From assembly GCF_031877795.1 (NCBI RefSeq), contig NC_133948.1, forward strand, positions 12,942,948 through 13,006,947: a stretch of 64,000 nucleotides of DNA. The letters are read 5' to 3'. Below the pieces are notes generated by a model. The model did not search any database and was not told the DNA's origin. It worked only from the letters and a program-made list of their open reading frames with translations. This stretch comes from Strix aluco. Taxonomy: Eukaryota > Chordata > Aves > Strigiformes > Strigidae. This document shows, in pieces, positions 45,801 to 57,800 of this stretch. The position numbers and the translations under genes are program-made. The number at the start of each line of letters is the position of its first letter. Position 1 is the stretch's first letter.

Positions 45801-48800
45801 ACAGGCACCCTCTGTGAACATATATTTGGACAGTCATTGAAGCTGTGGCTGAACTAGGACCGGTCCCTGGCTGAGGGGAGCACCACGCTCCAGCCAACAA
45901 GAACTCCCATCCTCCCATTCCCCATCTGGGGATAAAAAAGACCTCCCGGCTCCCCAGGCTGCTGTTGCAGGAGACCCTGTGTGTGTGGGTCAGAGCCTAG
46001 GAGCTCACCCTCCAGGCTGTGCCAGGGAAGGGCTGTGGAAGAGGTCTCAGGTGGTGCCCCATGGCCCATACACCAGAGGTGTGTGGTTGGCAGAGCCTGG
46101 CTCAGGCCAGCGAGCAGTGCAGGTCCTGGGGAGGGAGCAAGGTGAGAAGTGCTGGAGCGAGGGAAAGCCAGAGCATGGCAGGGCAAGGGCCTGTGCTCCA
46201 GCCTGGCTGTGGAGCAGCATGAGCGGGCAGGTCCTGTTGCCTTTGGACAGGGCTGCCTGAATTCCTCTGCTTCCAGAAGTGCTCTGGGTATGAACTGGGG
46301 TTAGAGTCCAGCAGCGAGGCAGCCTCCCAACGGCTAGGGCCAGCTGCAATCCCAGCTCCACCCATGTGAAGGCAGAGTTATCCCACTGGAGTCACAATGT
46401 GAAAAGTATACACAGCCCTAAAATTTTACCCTCTGACTGAAAATTGAGGGCTTTTTCTTCCTAACACCAATTCCCCTGGCTCCCTCTCCTCTCTCATTCA
46501 GTGCTCCCACCCCCAGACCACATTCTGGCTCTTCAGCCTTTAAGATCCAAGGGCCTGAGCTGGAAGAGCTCCCTAACACCACTGCCTGAGCATAGCCTTG
46601 GGTACCAGCCACCGCGCTTCAGTACCTTCATCCCCAACATCACCTGGCAAACCCCCAGGAATGGGAGGTGGTGATGGAGCCTGACATCTACTTCCCTCTC
46701 CTGATGATGACCTGCAGCACCAGATGGTTGACTCCTGCCCCAGGCCCTGATGCCCCATGGCCCCAGCACACAGAGCTGCTGCTGTGTTACCCTGCAGTCA
46801 GCGAGGTACTAGCCCTTCCCTGTGCTCCCCATCTGCAGGAGATGCTATCTTGTCCCCCAGGACCAGTTCTGAATGAGCTGGGAAGGGGCAGGCTGGATTT
46901 GGCTCATTGGACAGGTGAAAGAACAGCCCGTAATGGTTTTAGTGAAAATGAACCCCGCTTCCCTTCCCCACAGTAAGCAGAGAGGGAGAATTAGCATGGC
47001 AAGCCCCTGATGCACCTTTGAGATTTTGCCCAGAAGCACCAGTGATTCTTTCCTTTGACATGGTCACATCCAGCTGGGCAGGGATGTGTTCAGGACACAG
47101 CTCGACCCAGGGCATTAGCGACATCAATGCCAGAAGAGCCGGCACAGGCGATGCCCAGGGGCGTGATGGCTGGGTTTTCATCTTCCTCCTCAGGCTACAG
47201 TATTGGTCATTGCTGGGTTCTGGACTCCAGACTGGCAAGACCGTGGGTCTGATTTATATCTAACTGCCTCCAGACCACAAAAACCTCCCTGCCAGCTCAC
47301 CACTGCAACTGGCGAGCAGGCAGGAGATACAGAGCAACAACGTACCAGGTATTTGGCTGCCAGCAGCAGCTACTGGTAATCACTGACCTTCGGTCTTGTC
47401 CCTGGGCATCTGGAGACAGATTTTCCAAAGCTGTTCCCTTGGTCTGGGAAAAGCAACTGGTGAAGGAATTTCCTGAATCAGAGCTGTTATCGCTGTTGGC
47501 CAGTTTGGGCTTCCCGGACGAGAAGGCATGGCCAAAGCCATCATGGACTAGACTTCTTTTCTCCTGGCTGTCCTTTGACCTGGATGAGCTCGTTTGAGTG
47601 GAGGGAGGGGAGGAAGTATCGTTTCCTGAGTCATATTCATGATACTCTCCGTTCTGGCTGGCTAGGTTGCCAGGCGGGCTGTCTGTTTTGGTAAAGAGGT
47701 CAGCAGAAGACCCTGACTGAGAGATCTGAAAGCAAAAAAGCCATTTGGCATTGTTTGAACGGGTTTTGGGGGGGTTGTTTTTTGGTTTTACTTTGCTTTT
47801 TTTTTTTTAATTAAACCCAGAAATTTTACCATCATGATGCACTGAAACAAAAGGAAAGGAAAGAAACAAAGTAAGAAAGAAAGAAAGAAAAAGAAGAAAG
47901 AGGCGAAGAAAACAAAAGCACATATCCCTGAAAGAAATCCACAGTAAGAAGAAACTTCTTTTCCCCCTGCTATGATAACGGGAAGATTTAGAGATCATGC
48001 AAAGAGTATCAGCATGCGATTCATGTTAAACAAAGGAGTTCAACAAAGTAAACGGGCAACCAAAGAATCAAAATAACTAAATAAAAAAGGTATAACAGAG
48101 GACAAAGCCCTTATTTAACCTTAAAGAGGGGGAGAAAAAAAAAAAAAGAAACGGGTGTATACATATAAAAAACCTACTTAATCCTTGGAAAGAAAACAAA
48201 AATGAAACAAAATCTTAAATGAGTGACTTTTTTAAGCTTCCTTAAAGAGGCTGAATGAATGTCACTGAAATAAGCAAAGAAAAATCAAATCAAATCAAGG
48301 GCTTCTGCACAAAGTTAAAACTGGCAAATAAACAAGTTTATCGCTTTGAAATTAAAAAAAAAAAAAAAAGGAAAAAAAGAAAAAAGGAAGGGGGAGGGGA
48401 AAAAAAGAAAAATCCCTCTGGAAACAAAAGGTATACAGATACTTCTTTGTGTGCTTTTTTTCCCCCTGAAGAAGATATAGCTAATGCACTCGAGTGACCT
48501 CTAATAAATTCCCTGGTGTCTTGCGGATAGCATCCACTTACCCATCAAGAACTCCTCCTTTAGTAGGTAAGGTGTAAGAAAAAAGGAAGAGCGGGCAACA
48601 TAAGTCCATCATTAGAGTCTCAAATTACATGAAAAAAACATAAACCCTCTCTTCAATCCACACTGCCAACTGTTCGCTTGCCTCCTCTATGCAAATGTCA
48701 TGACTGCTTTTTGTCTGCTTGCTTGTCTCACTTATTATTCATTTTTGTTTCCTTCTGCTTTAAATTAGGCTGGCCAGCCTGTTCCTGGAGGCTGATCGCT

Positions 48801-51800
48801 TGTGCTGAAACGTCGCAGCTTGCACTAAATCCCCTTGGGTTTCATGGAAGTGACAAAGGGAACTCAAGTGAGGGGAAGAAGTAAAAAAAATTAAGTAGAG
48901 GAGGAAAAATATCCCCCCCCACCCTGTGCTGCATTGGAGACTTATGGGGAAGGGGATGGCAGCCCTGCTCCTGCCAGCCTCTGTGTGGGGGTTCAGCCAT
49001 ACCCTGGCTGGGGTTTGATGGGTTGCTGAACCCAACCGGGTCAGCAAGGACCCCAAACCCACATAGGCTGCCCTGGGTAGGGCTGTTGTCTGGGACCCTG
49101 AGCACCACCAAGGGGATTTACATCATTTGAGTGTTTTATGTTAGTGCTAATGTCTGCCCTTGCATGGGGTGAGGATTAGGGCCAAATGCGGACCCAGCAC
49201 ATCTGCACTCTTGTGTGACCTCCTCCTCTTTCACTCAGATGCTCTGCTCCCCTTATTCCCACCCATAAGGTTTGGTCCAGGGTCCTTAGATTTGGTTCCC
49301 TCCCACTCAGGATCATCCTCCAACGTGTTCCCAGCAAGCTGTGCTCCCTCAAACACCTGCACACGTCCTCACGCTGCGCTCTGGGGCACACAGTGCCCTC
49401 CCTCTATGCCGTGCTCTCTACACTGGGGACCTGGGCCATGCCCTCACAGATCTGGGGTATTCTGAGCCCAGAAAACCATGCAGAGGAGACCTGGCTCAGT
49501 TGTCACACGGCAGGGCCAGGGCCAGTCCCTTTGGAAGGCTTAGCCCTGGACCAGCTGGCACAGGGACAGGGCTCTTTCTCATCCACAGAGGAGTACAGAC
49601 CCAGCCTGTGCCACCGTTTACATGGAGCTCCTTCATCCCATGGTGCCTTCACATCCACCCTCCTGCCCTGGCATCTGATCTGTGTCCCTTCGAGGTGTGT
49701 GGGGGGGTGTTGCTCTCGACCTAGTTCAAGCGGTGCTAACTGGGACAGGGACGGCTGACTCAGACACATGTGCTGATCCAGCAGTGACTGAAACCAGAGC
49801 AGAGCTACCAACACACACAGCGGCTCTCAGCACACAGTCTGCAGAATGATGACTGCCTACAACATCCTCACACTCTGAAAACACCTGCTGTTGGAGGATC
49901 TCCAAGTACTTCCTATATTGCTAGAGAGAGAGAGATTACTACTTCTGGGATAAGGGACAGAGGGACAGGAATTAGTTCATCCCAGCAAATCCATACTGGA
50001 GCTGGGCACTCCCCCATCCCCACCCCATACTAACTTCTAAGCCATGCTCAGACCTAACTCAGAGGCATCGGGAGCCCCAGCAGCAGACGTGGGAAATGAA
50101 ATGATCCTTCTTCACTAGCCATCTTGCACCTTCCACGCAGAAGCCCTGGGCAGAGCAGAAACGTCTCCTAAACGTTCCCAGCTAGGAATGAGTGGAGACA
50201 CAGATTGCAAGTCCTCATTTCAGCATCTGGTACTGCTTCTTGCTACTTCTCAGCTCTAGCACTTCTCTACCAGTCCTTAATTACTCCAGTAGAAACTGAA
50301 ATGTCAAAGGAGCATAAGAGAGACAGGTATTTTTCACCAGTTCTTTCTGAAACCCTATGCCACATAAAGAGCCCTGAGAGAACTGCCTCCTTGCTATGAA
50401 CCACTGCACTCTCCCCAACCACATCCCAGAAGATACAGGATTGCTCTTTCAAATATGGCACCAGATATTTTTTTAAAAGGTGGGTTATTGTTTGCATTAG
50501 ATCTGAACCCTAACCGAGAGACAACCAGCTTTTGACCACCTTTCATTTACAGGCATAAAACCACCACGTGATGTACTCCTGGGTTACAGAAGGAGTTACA
50601 GACGTAGGAAAGGCCTGGAGCAGGCATGGGGCTGCTCTGAGGGACACTGACCTTGGCATCGCACACACAAACACCTTGCTTCTTTTCCCTACCAGTCTAA
50701 ACCAAAAAGCTTTTATTTCTGCCAAGAAATACAGCAGTGTCTTGGCATTTCTGAAACAGCTTTTAAGACTGCCGCTGGGACCTGGGATGCATGCTTTTGC
50801 TTTGCCTTCGCTGAAGTCTACCTTCAAAGTAGCAACTGTTGTCAGCACATCACAAAAATCTGTCAAATGACCAGGAGATCAACAAGCTCCTCTGTAGCTC
50901 AGCATCTGTGGTAGCAGCACTCTGGGAAGAGGCAACATGTGGATATTGGTGAAATACAGAGCCCACTGTCCTTGTGAGGGCTGCAGGGTCTGGCTGGGTC
51001 AAGGCAGGTGCTGGGGGGACACACAGCAGCTTCCCAGCCCGGCCACCTTGGGGCACCAGGCTGTAGCCAGTAGCGTGCCGTGGGCTCTGGTGGACATTTC
51101 TGTCCTGCAGCCAGAGCCAGGACAAGTCTCAAGGTGCTCAACTTGCCTGTCTGCTCAGACAAATTCTCCATCTGATGACTTTGGTTTTGCTTCTGGTCTC
51201 ATTTTACTGCTTCTGAAAGGCATGCCAGCCACATGAGATGGAAACAAAGTGCCACATCTGAAAACACTGTGTGGAGTGCAATTGAATTCTAATGGCTTTT
51301 TATTTTTCCAGGGTGTCTTAAAAGAGCCTGCTCTTTCATGAATCTAATTTTCTCTATGCGAACATTTGGATTTTCTTCCCCCCTCTCTAATAAGTAATTA
51401 AATAATCTCAGTGAACTTTGCTTCCTCCAGCTTTCAGCAGGGGACCTACTGCTGCCCTCAAGGGAACCCAAGATATATATTTATTGGATTTTTTTGTTTC
51501 AAATCATTATTTAATCAAGATGAAGGGGGAGTAGAAATGAGGCTCTCACTCATACTCCAGACTGTAATTTGGAGTGCAATCCTAGACCAAGAGGCAGCAC
51601 AGTCTAATGGGTTACAAAAATACAATCACTACTCGTCTTCCAATTAAACTGAACAAGTCCATTTACTGTGCTGCAAACAGCCCTGAGGCAGGAGATGACT
51701 ATACATTTTCTCAGCCATAAGGGAACTGAGACCCATCAACAAGCAACATGGCACAACCGTACTTATAGTTGGAGGATTTCTTTCTTGGGTCTTTTTTCTC

Positions 51801-54800
51801 TTGTTTTGCAACTCACTTCAAAGTGGAGTTAATTTCCTTTTCAGAGGTGCATAATGTCTCCCTTTCCCTTTTTTTCTGTGCATTGTGATAATGAAAGGAA
51901 TAAAAAAAACTTGCACCAGTGACCCCGGCAAGCCTTGCTCTCAGCAAGGGCCCGGCAGACATCTGCCGAGGAGCTGCTGGCACGGGGAGCAGCACCTGCT
52001 GAGAGGGGCTGCTCAGGGAACGAGGCTGTGTGCCTGCTCGGGGGTACCTCCCTCTTCCAGAGCAGGGGGTCAGGGGGAGGCCTTCAACTCTGCTGATGAT
52101 TTGCCCCAGCTGAAAAGCCAACGTCTTATTAACGTAGTACAAAAAAATTAGCAGTGCTGTAGGAGTACAATATAAACCCTTGTTTCACAACTATGAATCC
52201 CTGACTCAAGGAATATTGAGTGAAAAGTATCCTTTTTTTTTTTTTTTTGGTGGATGGAGAGTTCAGGGGGAGGCTTTTTCTACCACAAGGGCTAAGCTAA
52301 GTCCAGGACCATGGAGGCAGTGGCACAACTGTCCCTGCAAGGTCTGGTCTTGGGTTATTTGGGGCTGGATGGCAACACTGCTGAGCAGCCTGGCTCACAG
52401 ATCTGGTGCTGGGGTAAATTCCTGCGAATGTCAGGCAAAGATTTGTTCCTTTGCAAAGATCTTTTCAGCCTGCTGGGGTGCAGCCAGTGTTATGTGACAC
52501 AGACCAGGGTGTCCCCCTCTCTGCTTGGGCCAGGCTGGCACTACTTGGGAGCAAGGGTTTGCCTTCCACAAACTCCTCTGGTACCTGATGTAGAGCACAG
52601 CCCTTGAATGGCTGCAGGCATCCCTCCTTCAGCCCAGGCTGCTGGCCTCCCTGAGCTGTGAATTTACTGGGAAATAACCAGGGATAACCGCAGTCCCCTG
52701 GCTGGGAGGGGAGAAAAGAAAAAGCAAAAAGAGAACAACTTCCATATCTATGGAAGGCTTTGCCTTTCTGCTCCTAACAGGCCTGTTTGTTGTCGGAAAC
52801 ATGCTGCCTAACAGTTAAAAGAATAGCTTTCCCTGTGTAAACCAAAACCCAGGCTAGAAAACAGAGAGCAACAGCAAGCCAATATGCAGGTCTGCTATAA
52901 GGTTTCCTGAGCCCTCCTGTACACGCTGTCCCAGCCCTTGCACAGTATTTCCCCACTTCTACCTTTTGCAGACACATAAACACAAAAATAAACAGCATCA
53001 TTTGGAACAACTGTACCCCACCGAGCCTCACGGAAAATCTGGCTCAAGCCTGTGTTAATTTGTGACATCGTAAATGAGTTTCAGTGGAAGTAAAGGAGCT
53101 GGCAAGGAAAGCATATGCAGCGTGCAGTTATCTTCATCAGGTACAACAAAGGCAATTAGATTCATACCCTGCAGGTATTTATATTGCACTGCTCAACTGA
53201 AAGCACAGTGGCATGTAATACATTTGTGTCAGTGTGGAATAAAGTGTCTGCAGCGGGTTCAGGGTATTCTGTTCATAAATAGATGCTGCATATTACCCAC
53301 AGTTTCTCCGCATGCTGAGGCACAGACCCACAATCCTATTCTCAATAGGTGGCTATTGCAGCTGCGTGGGATTAAAGGGAGAATGAGAGAGTGAAGCTTG
53401 GAAATTCACTGCCAAAAAGAAAAGTAGCAGGGAACTTTGGGGTGTGTGTGCATGAGTGAATGTGTGCATGCATCAACTTACGTACAAAGGCAAGAGGGAA
53501 AGAAGCAGCAAGGTAGATGCATGGGCAGGGCATTATTTTGTAGGTTTTATCCCTCATAAATTACAGGTAGACCTAGTTAGAAATTGTGGCTGTTCCAGTA
53601 GAAAGGAAGGAAAACAAACCTGCGGGGTGGAGGTGGCAGAATTTACCACAAAGTGCTTCACATTTTCAGAAAGAAAAAGAATATAGAATAAAAATTGGCT
53701 TAAAAAGCAAAATCTTTGCTTTGGAAGTACTATAGCATTACCTCACAGGAGATTGTGTATTGCCTCTCTGGGTCTCTTCTGCATGTTGGGGCTCTCCCTG
53801 GACAATCCCTTTCCTTTGGAGATACGACAATGCATCTCCCCAGGTAAGGATGGCTTGGCTCAGAAGCCTGGACCAGAGGGAAGGGTAGGGAGTGTGGCAC
53901 ACCAACCCCCATAGGGGACTGAAACATGGCGGGTTTTAATCCCAATTCTGGAATTTTCCACAAAATCTTTTCTTTTCCGGTATTTTTTTTTTTTTTGATA
54001 TGTGATAAACATTTTCTGCAAGAGCACATTTTCATTTCATAACACATCCAGGCTGCTCTCAAAGTAGATTCTGACAGAACTAAGCGTATTTATAGAGCAA
54101 TCATTTAACTCACAAAAAGGAGAGGCATCAAAGAGTTGTGTACAGTCATTAATAAATGAGACTAAAAGTTCCCATTCCATTTTTCCCTTGCCAGTTTTGA
54201 GTGTACATGATATTTAATGACCTTATTCTGAAAAATTTCAGGGGCAGCACTTAACCAGGGGCTTCAATTTAAACAAGTGCTTAAATGCCTTTTGAATGAT
54301 GTCCCAAGAGAGCGTACTTCTTTTTGGGAACAAAAGGACACTAGTGGGTTGCATAGTAAAGGTACTGATGCCTTTTAGTGATTGAAATATTTGCCTGTGT
54401 TATTAACCCTCACTAGAAAGAATGCAGCAGGGCCTGATGAGTTTTACTTTGCATCCATCCCTTGCATCTGTAACTATAGAGCTCTGATTTTCCCTGCCCT
54501 GCAGCTTGTGTGCTCAGAGTGAAGCAAGTGGAAAGGGGAGTGCAGCATGCTTGAATTTAGCTCATTTTAAAGCTTTTACAATTTTAAATTAGAGTTTACT
54601 CTTGCTCAGGGAACAGAACAGCTGGCAGTCGGCCTCACAGGACTCAGGGAGCCTGGCTTCAGAGAGAGGAAACCTAGTACCAATTAAAAACCAGGCTTAG
54701 ACTTGAACACATTTATGTAAAATATACAGCTTGAACCAAAAAACAACCTGGTTACATGATGCAGTCTTTGGCTAGTTGTCTTTTTGAGAGGAGCTCTTAA

Positions 54801-57800
54801 CTCATTCCTACCTTCCCAAGTTGACAGAGGGCAACACCCCTGGCTCCTGGCAGTAAAAGCTTCATCTGTTGTTATTCCTTCTTTGCATGTGCGCACACAC
54901 GCACGCATCTAAGTGTGGTGTGCAGGTTCTGCTATTCACTCTACCTTATATGGTTTTATAAGCAATGACTCACATGTGCACTACACACTCAGTAGATGTA
55001 TATAACGAGAGCAAATATGCATATCTATAATGTTGAGAGACAGCTTGTGCCTGTCTGTACCCACGTATAATCTCTGTGTATTTTGATAAGAACGCTGTCT
55101 GTGTGGGTGAGCGGATAAAGTCTCTCCTCTTGCTGGCACTATCTATCTCATATCTGATGTAGCTACTGCGTATGGCTGAGCTATTTCCAACGGATGACTG
55201 GGCCTAAAGGAGAAAATCAGTTCCCCATTACATACCACTTTGGGTCTTGGAGGACTCTGTACTCAAGACACCTCCAACGTTACACATCCACACACATGAG
55301 TACCAGATTCTGCACTACCTTGAGTCCTATGTAGCAATTTATCTCTCCAGAATGCCTATCAGATACTAACACCATGATCAAAGAGTATCATACCTCTGCT
55401 TTGCAGCTACTGGGAACAAAGGAAAAGGAAGACTTCATATCAATCTCTATCTAATATTCCTCTCCATCTCTTTCTCCCTCAATTCTAAGGCATGTATTAT
55501 ATCATCTCTTTCCATGTATATGGAAAAACATCCCAAGGCACTGAGCCTGATTTTACCCTCGGCTGCACATGCACTTCCCATTAGCATCAATGAGAGCTGC
55601 TCATAAGTTCCGAATTTGGCCCCTGGGCTTGTCAGTCCAGAACAACAGTGATCTGAGAAGGATCCTGATAGTCAGAAAACATCCCCTGCCAATAATCACC
55701 AACTCATTAAATGTAAATGTTTCTTTTATATATGTTTGATTCCCTTTCTTCCCCTGAAGGACCAAACTTTTGGACGTGAACACCAGTGAATTAAGTTCAC
55801 ATCCAGCTGAGCAAAGGCTGCATAACAAACACTTCCCTGTAAAATATCATTGCTGGAGGCCACTGGTTTTTGTTAAATGTCCTCAATTCATTATTCATAG
55901 GCTAGAGCCTTTGCAAATTTTTCGCCTCTTCAACCCCACCCTTGGTGTGAAAGTGCTGAAGGAAGGAATGACTTTAAATACATTGGAGAACAGCACCATT
56001 AATAAATAATACAGTTTTAACCAACTTTGTCTAACATCACTATAATTGAGTTATAAAAATTTCATATCAGATTTCTTGCCCAGATTCCTGTGGCTAGTTC
56101 AAGCAAAGAAGCGCAGTGTATAATACTTACTACTTCCTTAGGAGACAGGAAGCTGTAGAGCGGAAGGGTTTGGCTGGCTTTTTGGCTGGCCTGAACCTCT
56201 GCAGAGGAGCTTCGCTTTGCCGTGATCTTTGAATGGTGCCGGGAGTGTCTTCGCCGTGTTTTACGCCCTTCCTCCCGGGACCTGGCTCTGTGCCTCCAGA
56301 AGACATGAACAGCCAAACCGTTATTCCTTGGTATTGCAGTAGTGCCTGTTACCAGCTCCATACAAACCCTTGGCAGCTTTGTGCTAGGCCGTTGTGTGTG
56401 GGAGAAGGTCTTCCACATGACTGCTCAGTGGAGTCACGAGGGAGAGAAAAGGAGTGTTTTGCTTTTCTACTTTAAAAAAAAATATTTTGCATCCAGACTT
56501 TGGACCTTAACCTCAAATTTCATCTCCAATGCATGATTTTATGGTGGCTCAAGGCAAACAATATTTTCACACAGCCTTGAATGCCACCGTGGTAATAAAC
56601 CTCCAAGAGAAGACACGCTCTGCTCTTGCATGAACACCCCTCCAATTACTGATTGCATTCCTCCCCCCACTGATCATCAGCTTTTCATAACAAAATTCCC
56701 AGTAGCTAGGAGGAGTGAGGTGGGAGAGTGGGGGTGGTTTGTTCAAGTGCTTTCAGAAAACGTGAAACACGAACTCATGATGTATATAAACTGTGTGACT
56801 TTCTATTGCGGTGATGCCGGGTCTAGCACCAGCATCCACTTAGCTGGCCCCAGGATGCATCTGTCATCCACAGGACAGAAATTTTAATCAGGTCAAAGAC
56901 AGTGGCTATAGATTGCCATGGGCGAGTATATTTCCATTACTAAGACCATGTTTAAGGGTTTCCGGGGACATCAGCAGTACAGAGCCCTTGGGCTGGGGAA
57001 GGGAGACTAGGCTGGAATCAGCTGTCATGGGCTGATCATCAGCCACGGGGATTGGAAGTGACTGCTGGACCGAAAAGCTGCAGCCACGGCTCCTTGAGGC
57101 AAAACCCTTCTATGGCTGAGCCCACAAGAAGCTCAACCCCCAGTATGTGACATAGCTGGGATGTGGCTCTGCACAGAGAGTTTGTGGATCACACAGACTA
57201 TAGCAATCATGTCCTTGAGCCCACTGGGAAGTGCTGCAGGACCCTCAGCTCAGGGAGCGGTGACGTTACCTGCTTCGGCAGCTGGGGGAGTGGGAGTCAG
57301 AGCTCTCTGAGCGAGAGTGGCAGTGGCGGTGGCGATGGCGATGAGATTTCCGGGTGCGCCCACGAGAGCTTTAAGAAGCAGAGAGGAAAACCACCATTAG
57401 TCTAGCAGACTGGGGGGATGCAGGAGCCAGCAGCTGGAGGCTGAAGTCAATAACATTCAAATCAGAAAGGAGATCTGCGTTTTAAACCAGAGATTGGTGT
57501 ATGAAACACTGTGCAGGACACCAAGGCATGAGAAATTCTCCATCCCGCCACAGCTACGCCAACATTAAGGCAAGCCATTCTACCAAGATCTATGCTAGCA
57601 TTTTAACTACAAGCTATTAGGATGGCTCTGTAGCCTGCTGGGGGCAAGATCTATGGACTAACATGCAGGACTGCAGCAGACAGCACCAATTCTTGCTGCT
57701 TTCAAGACTTTAAAGAGCTGTGTGCTTGCCTGCTCATCTGCTTGCCCTTCATCCTGCAGCCTATCCTAAGACAGCCAGGAAACAGTCTGCGACCTTCCCA

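Larger units (their letters stand above)
47726..56130 (-). other. SRRM4: SRRM4 large intron, 8.4 kb
   Basis: Bounded by GTAAGT and TTTGCTTTCAG. Contains an AAAG-type microsatellite (47872-47902), an A-tract in purine-rich DNA (48354-48420), a T-tract (52233-52248) and an AG run near 49923. Open frames, for example 52774-53031 (no ATG start), have no support as genes. No RNA gene or full transposon seen. Confidence 0.8.

Noticed and set aside
46060-46110. 23-nt alternative linker exon near 46075
   Set aside because: Phase fits but the donor GTGTAT is weak and the peptide LCQPHTS has no similarity to the human protein.
46426-46446. 7-nt alternative SRRM4 linker exon (TCAGAGG)
   Set aside because: It would need the second acceptor at 45777 and has a weaker donor (GTAAAA) than the 8-nt candidate at 47301; the resulting peptide does not resemble human.
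47010-47045. 32-nt alternative SRRM4 linker exon with correct phase
   Set aside because: The acceptor has no pyrimidine tract and the encoded ITGASGQNLK does not resemble the human segment.
52774-53031. 85-codon frame with a hydrophobic, membrane-like stretch in the SRRM4 intron
   Set aside because: It begins with GTG, lacks splice or promoter evidence and has no family resemblance.
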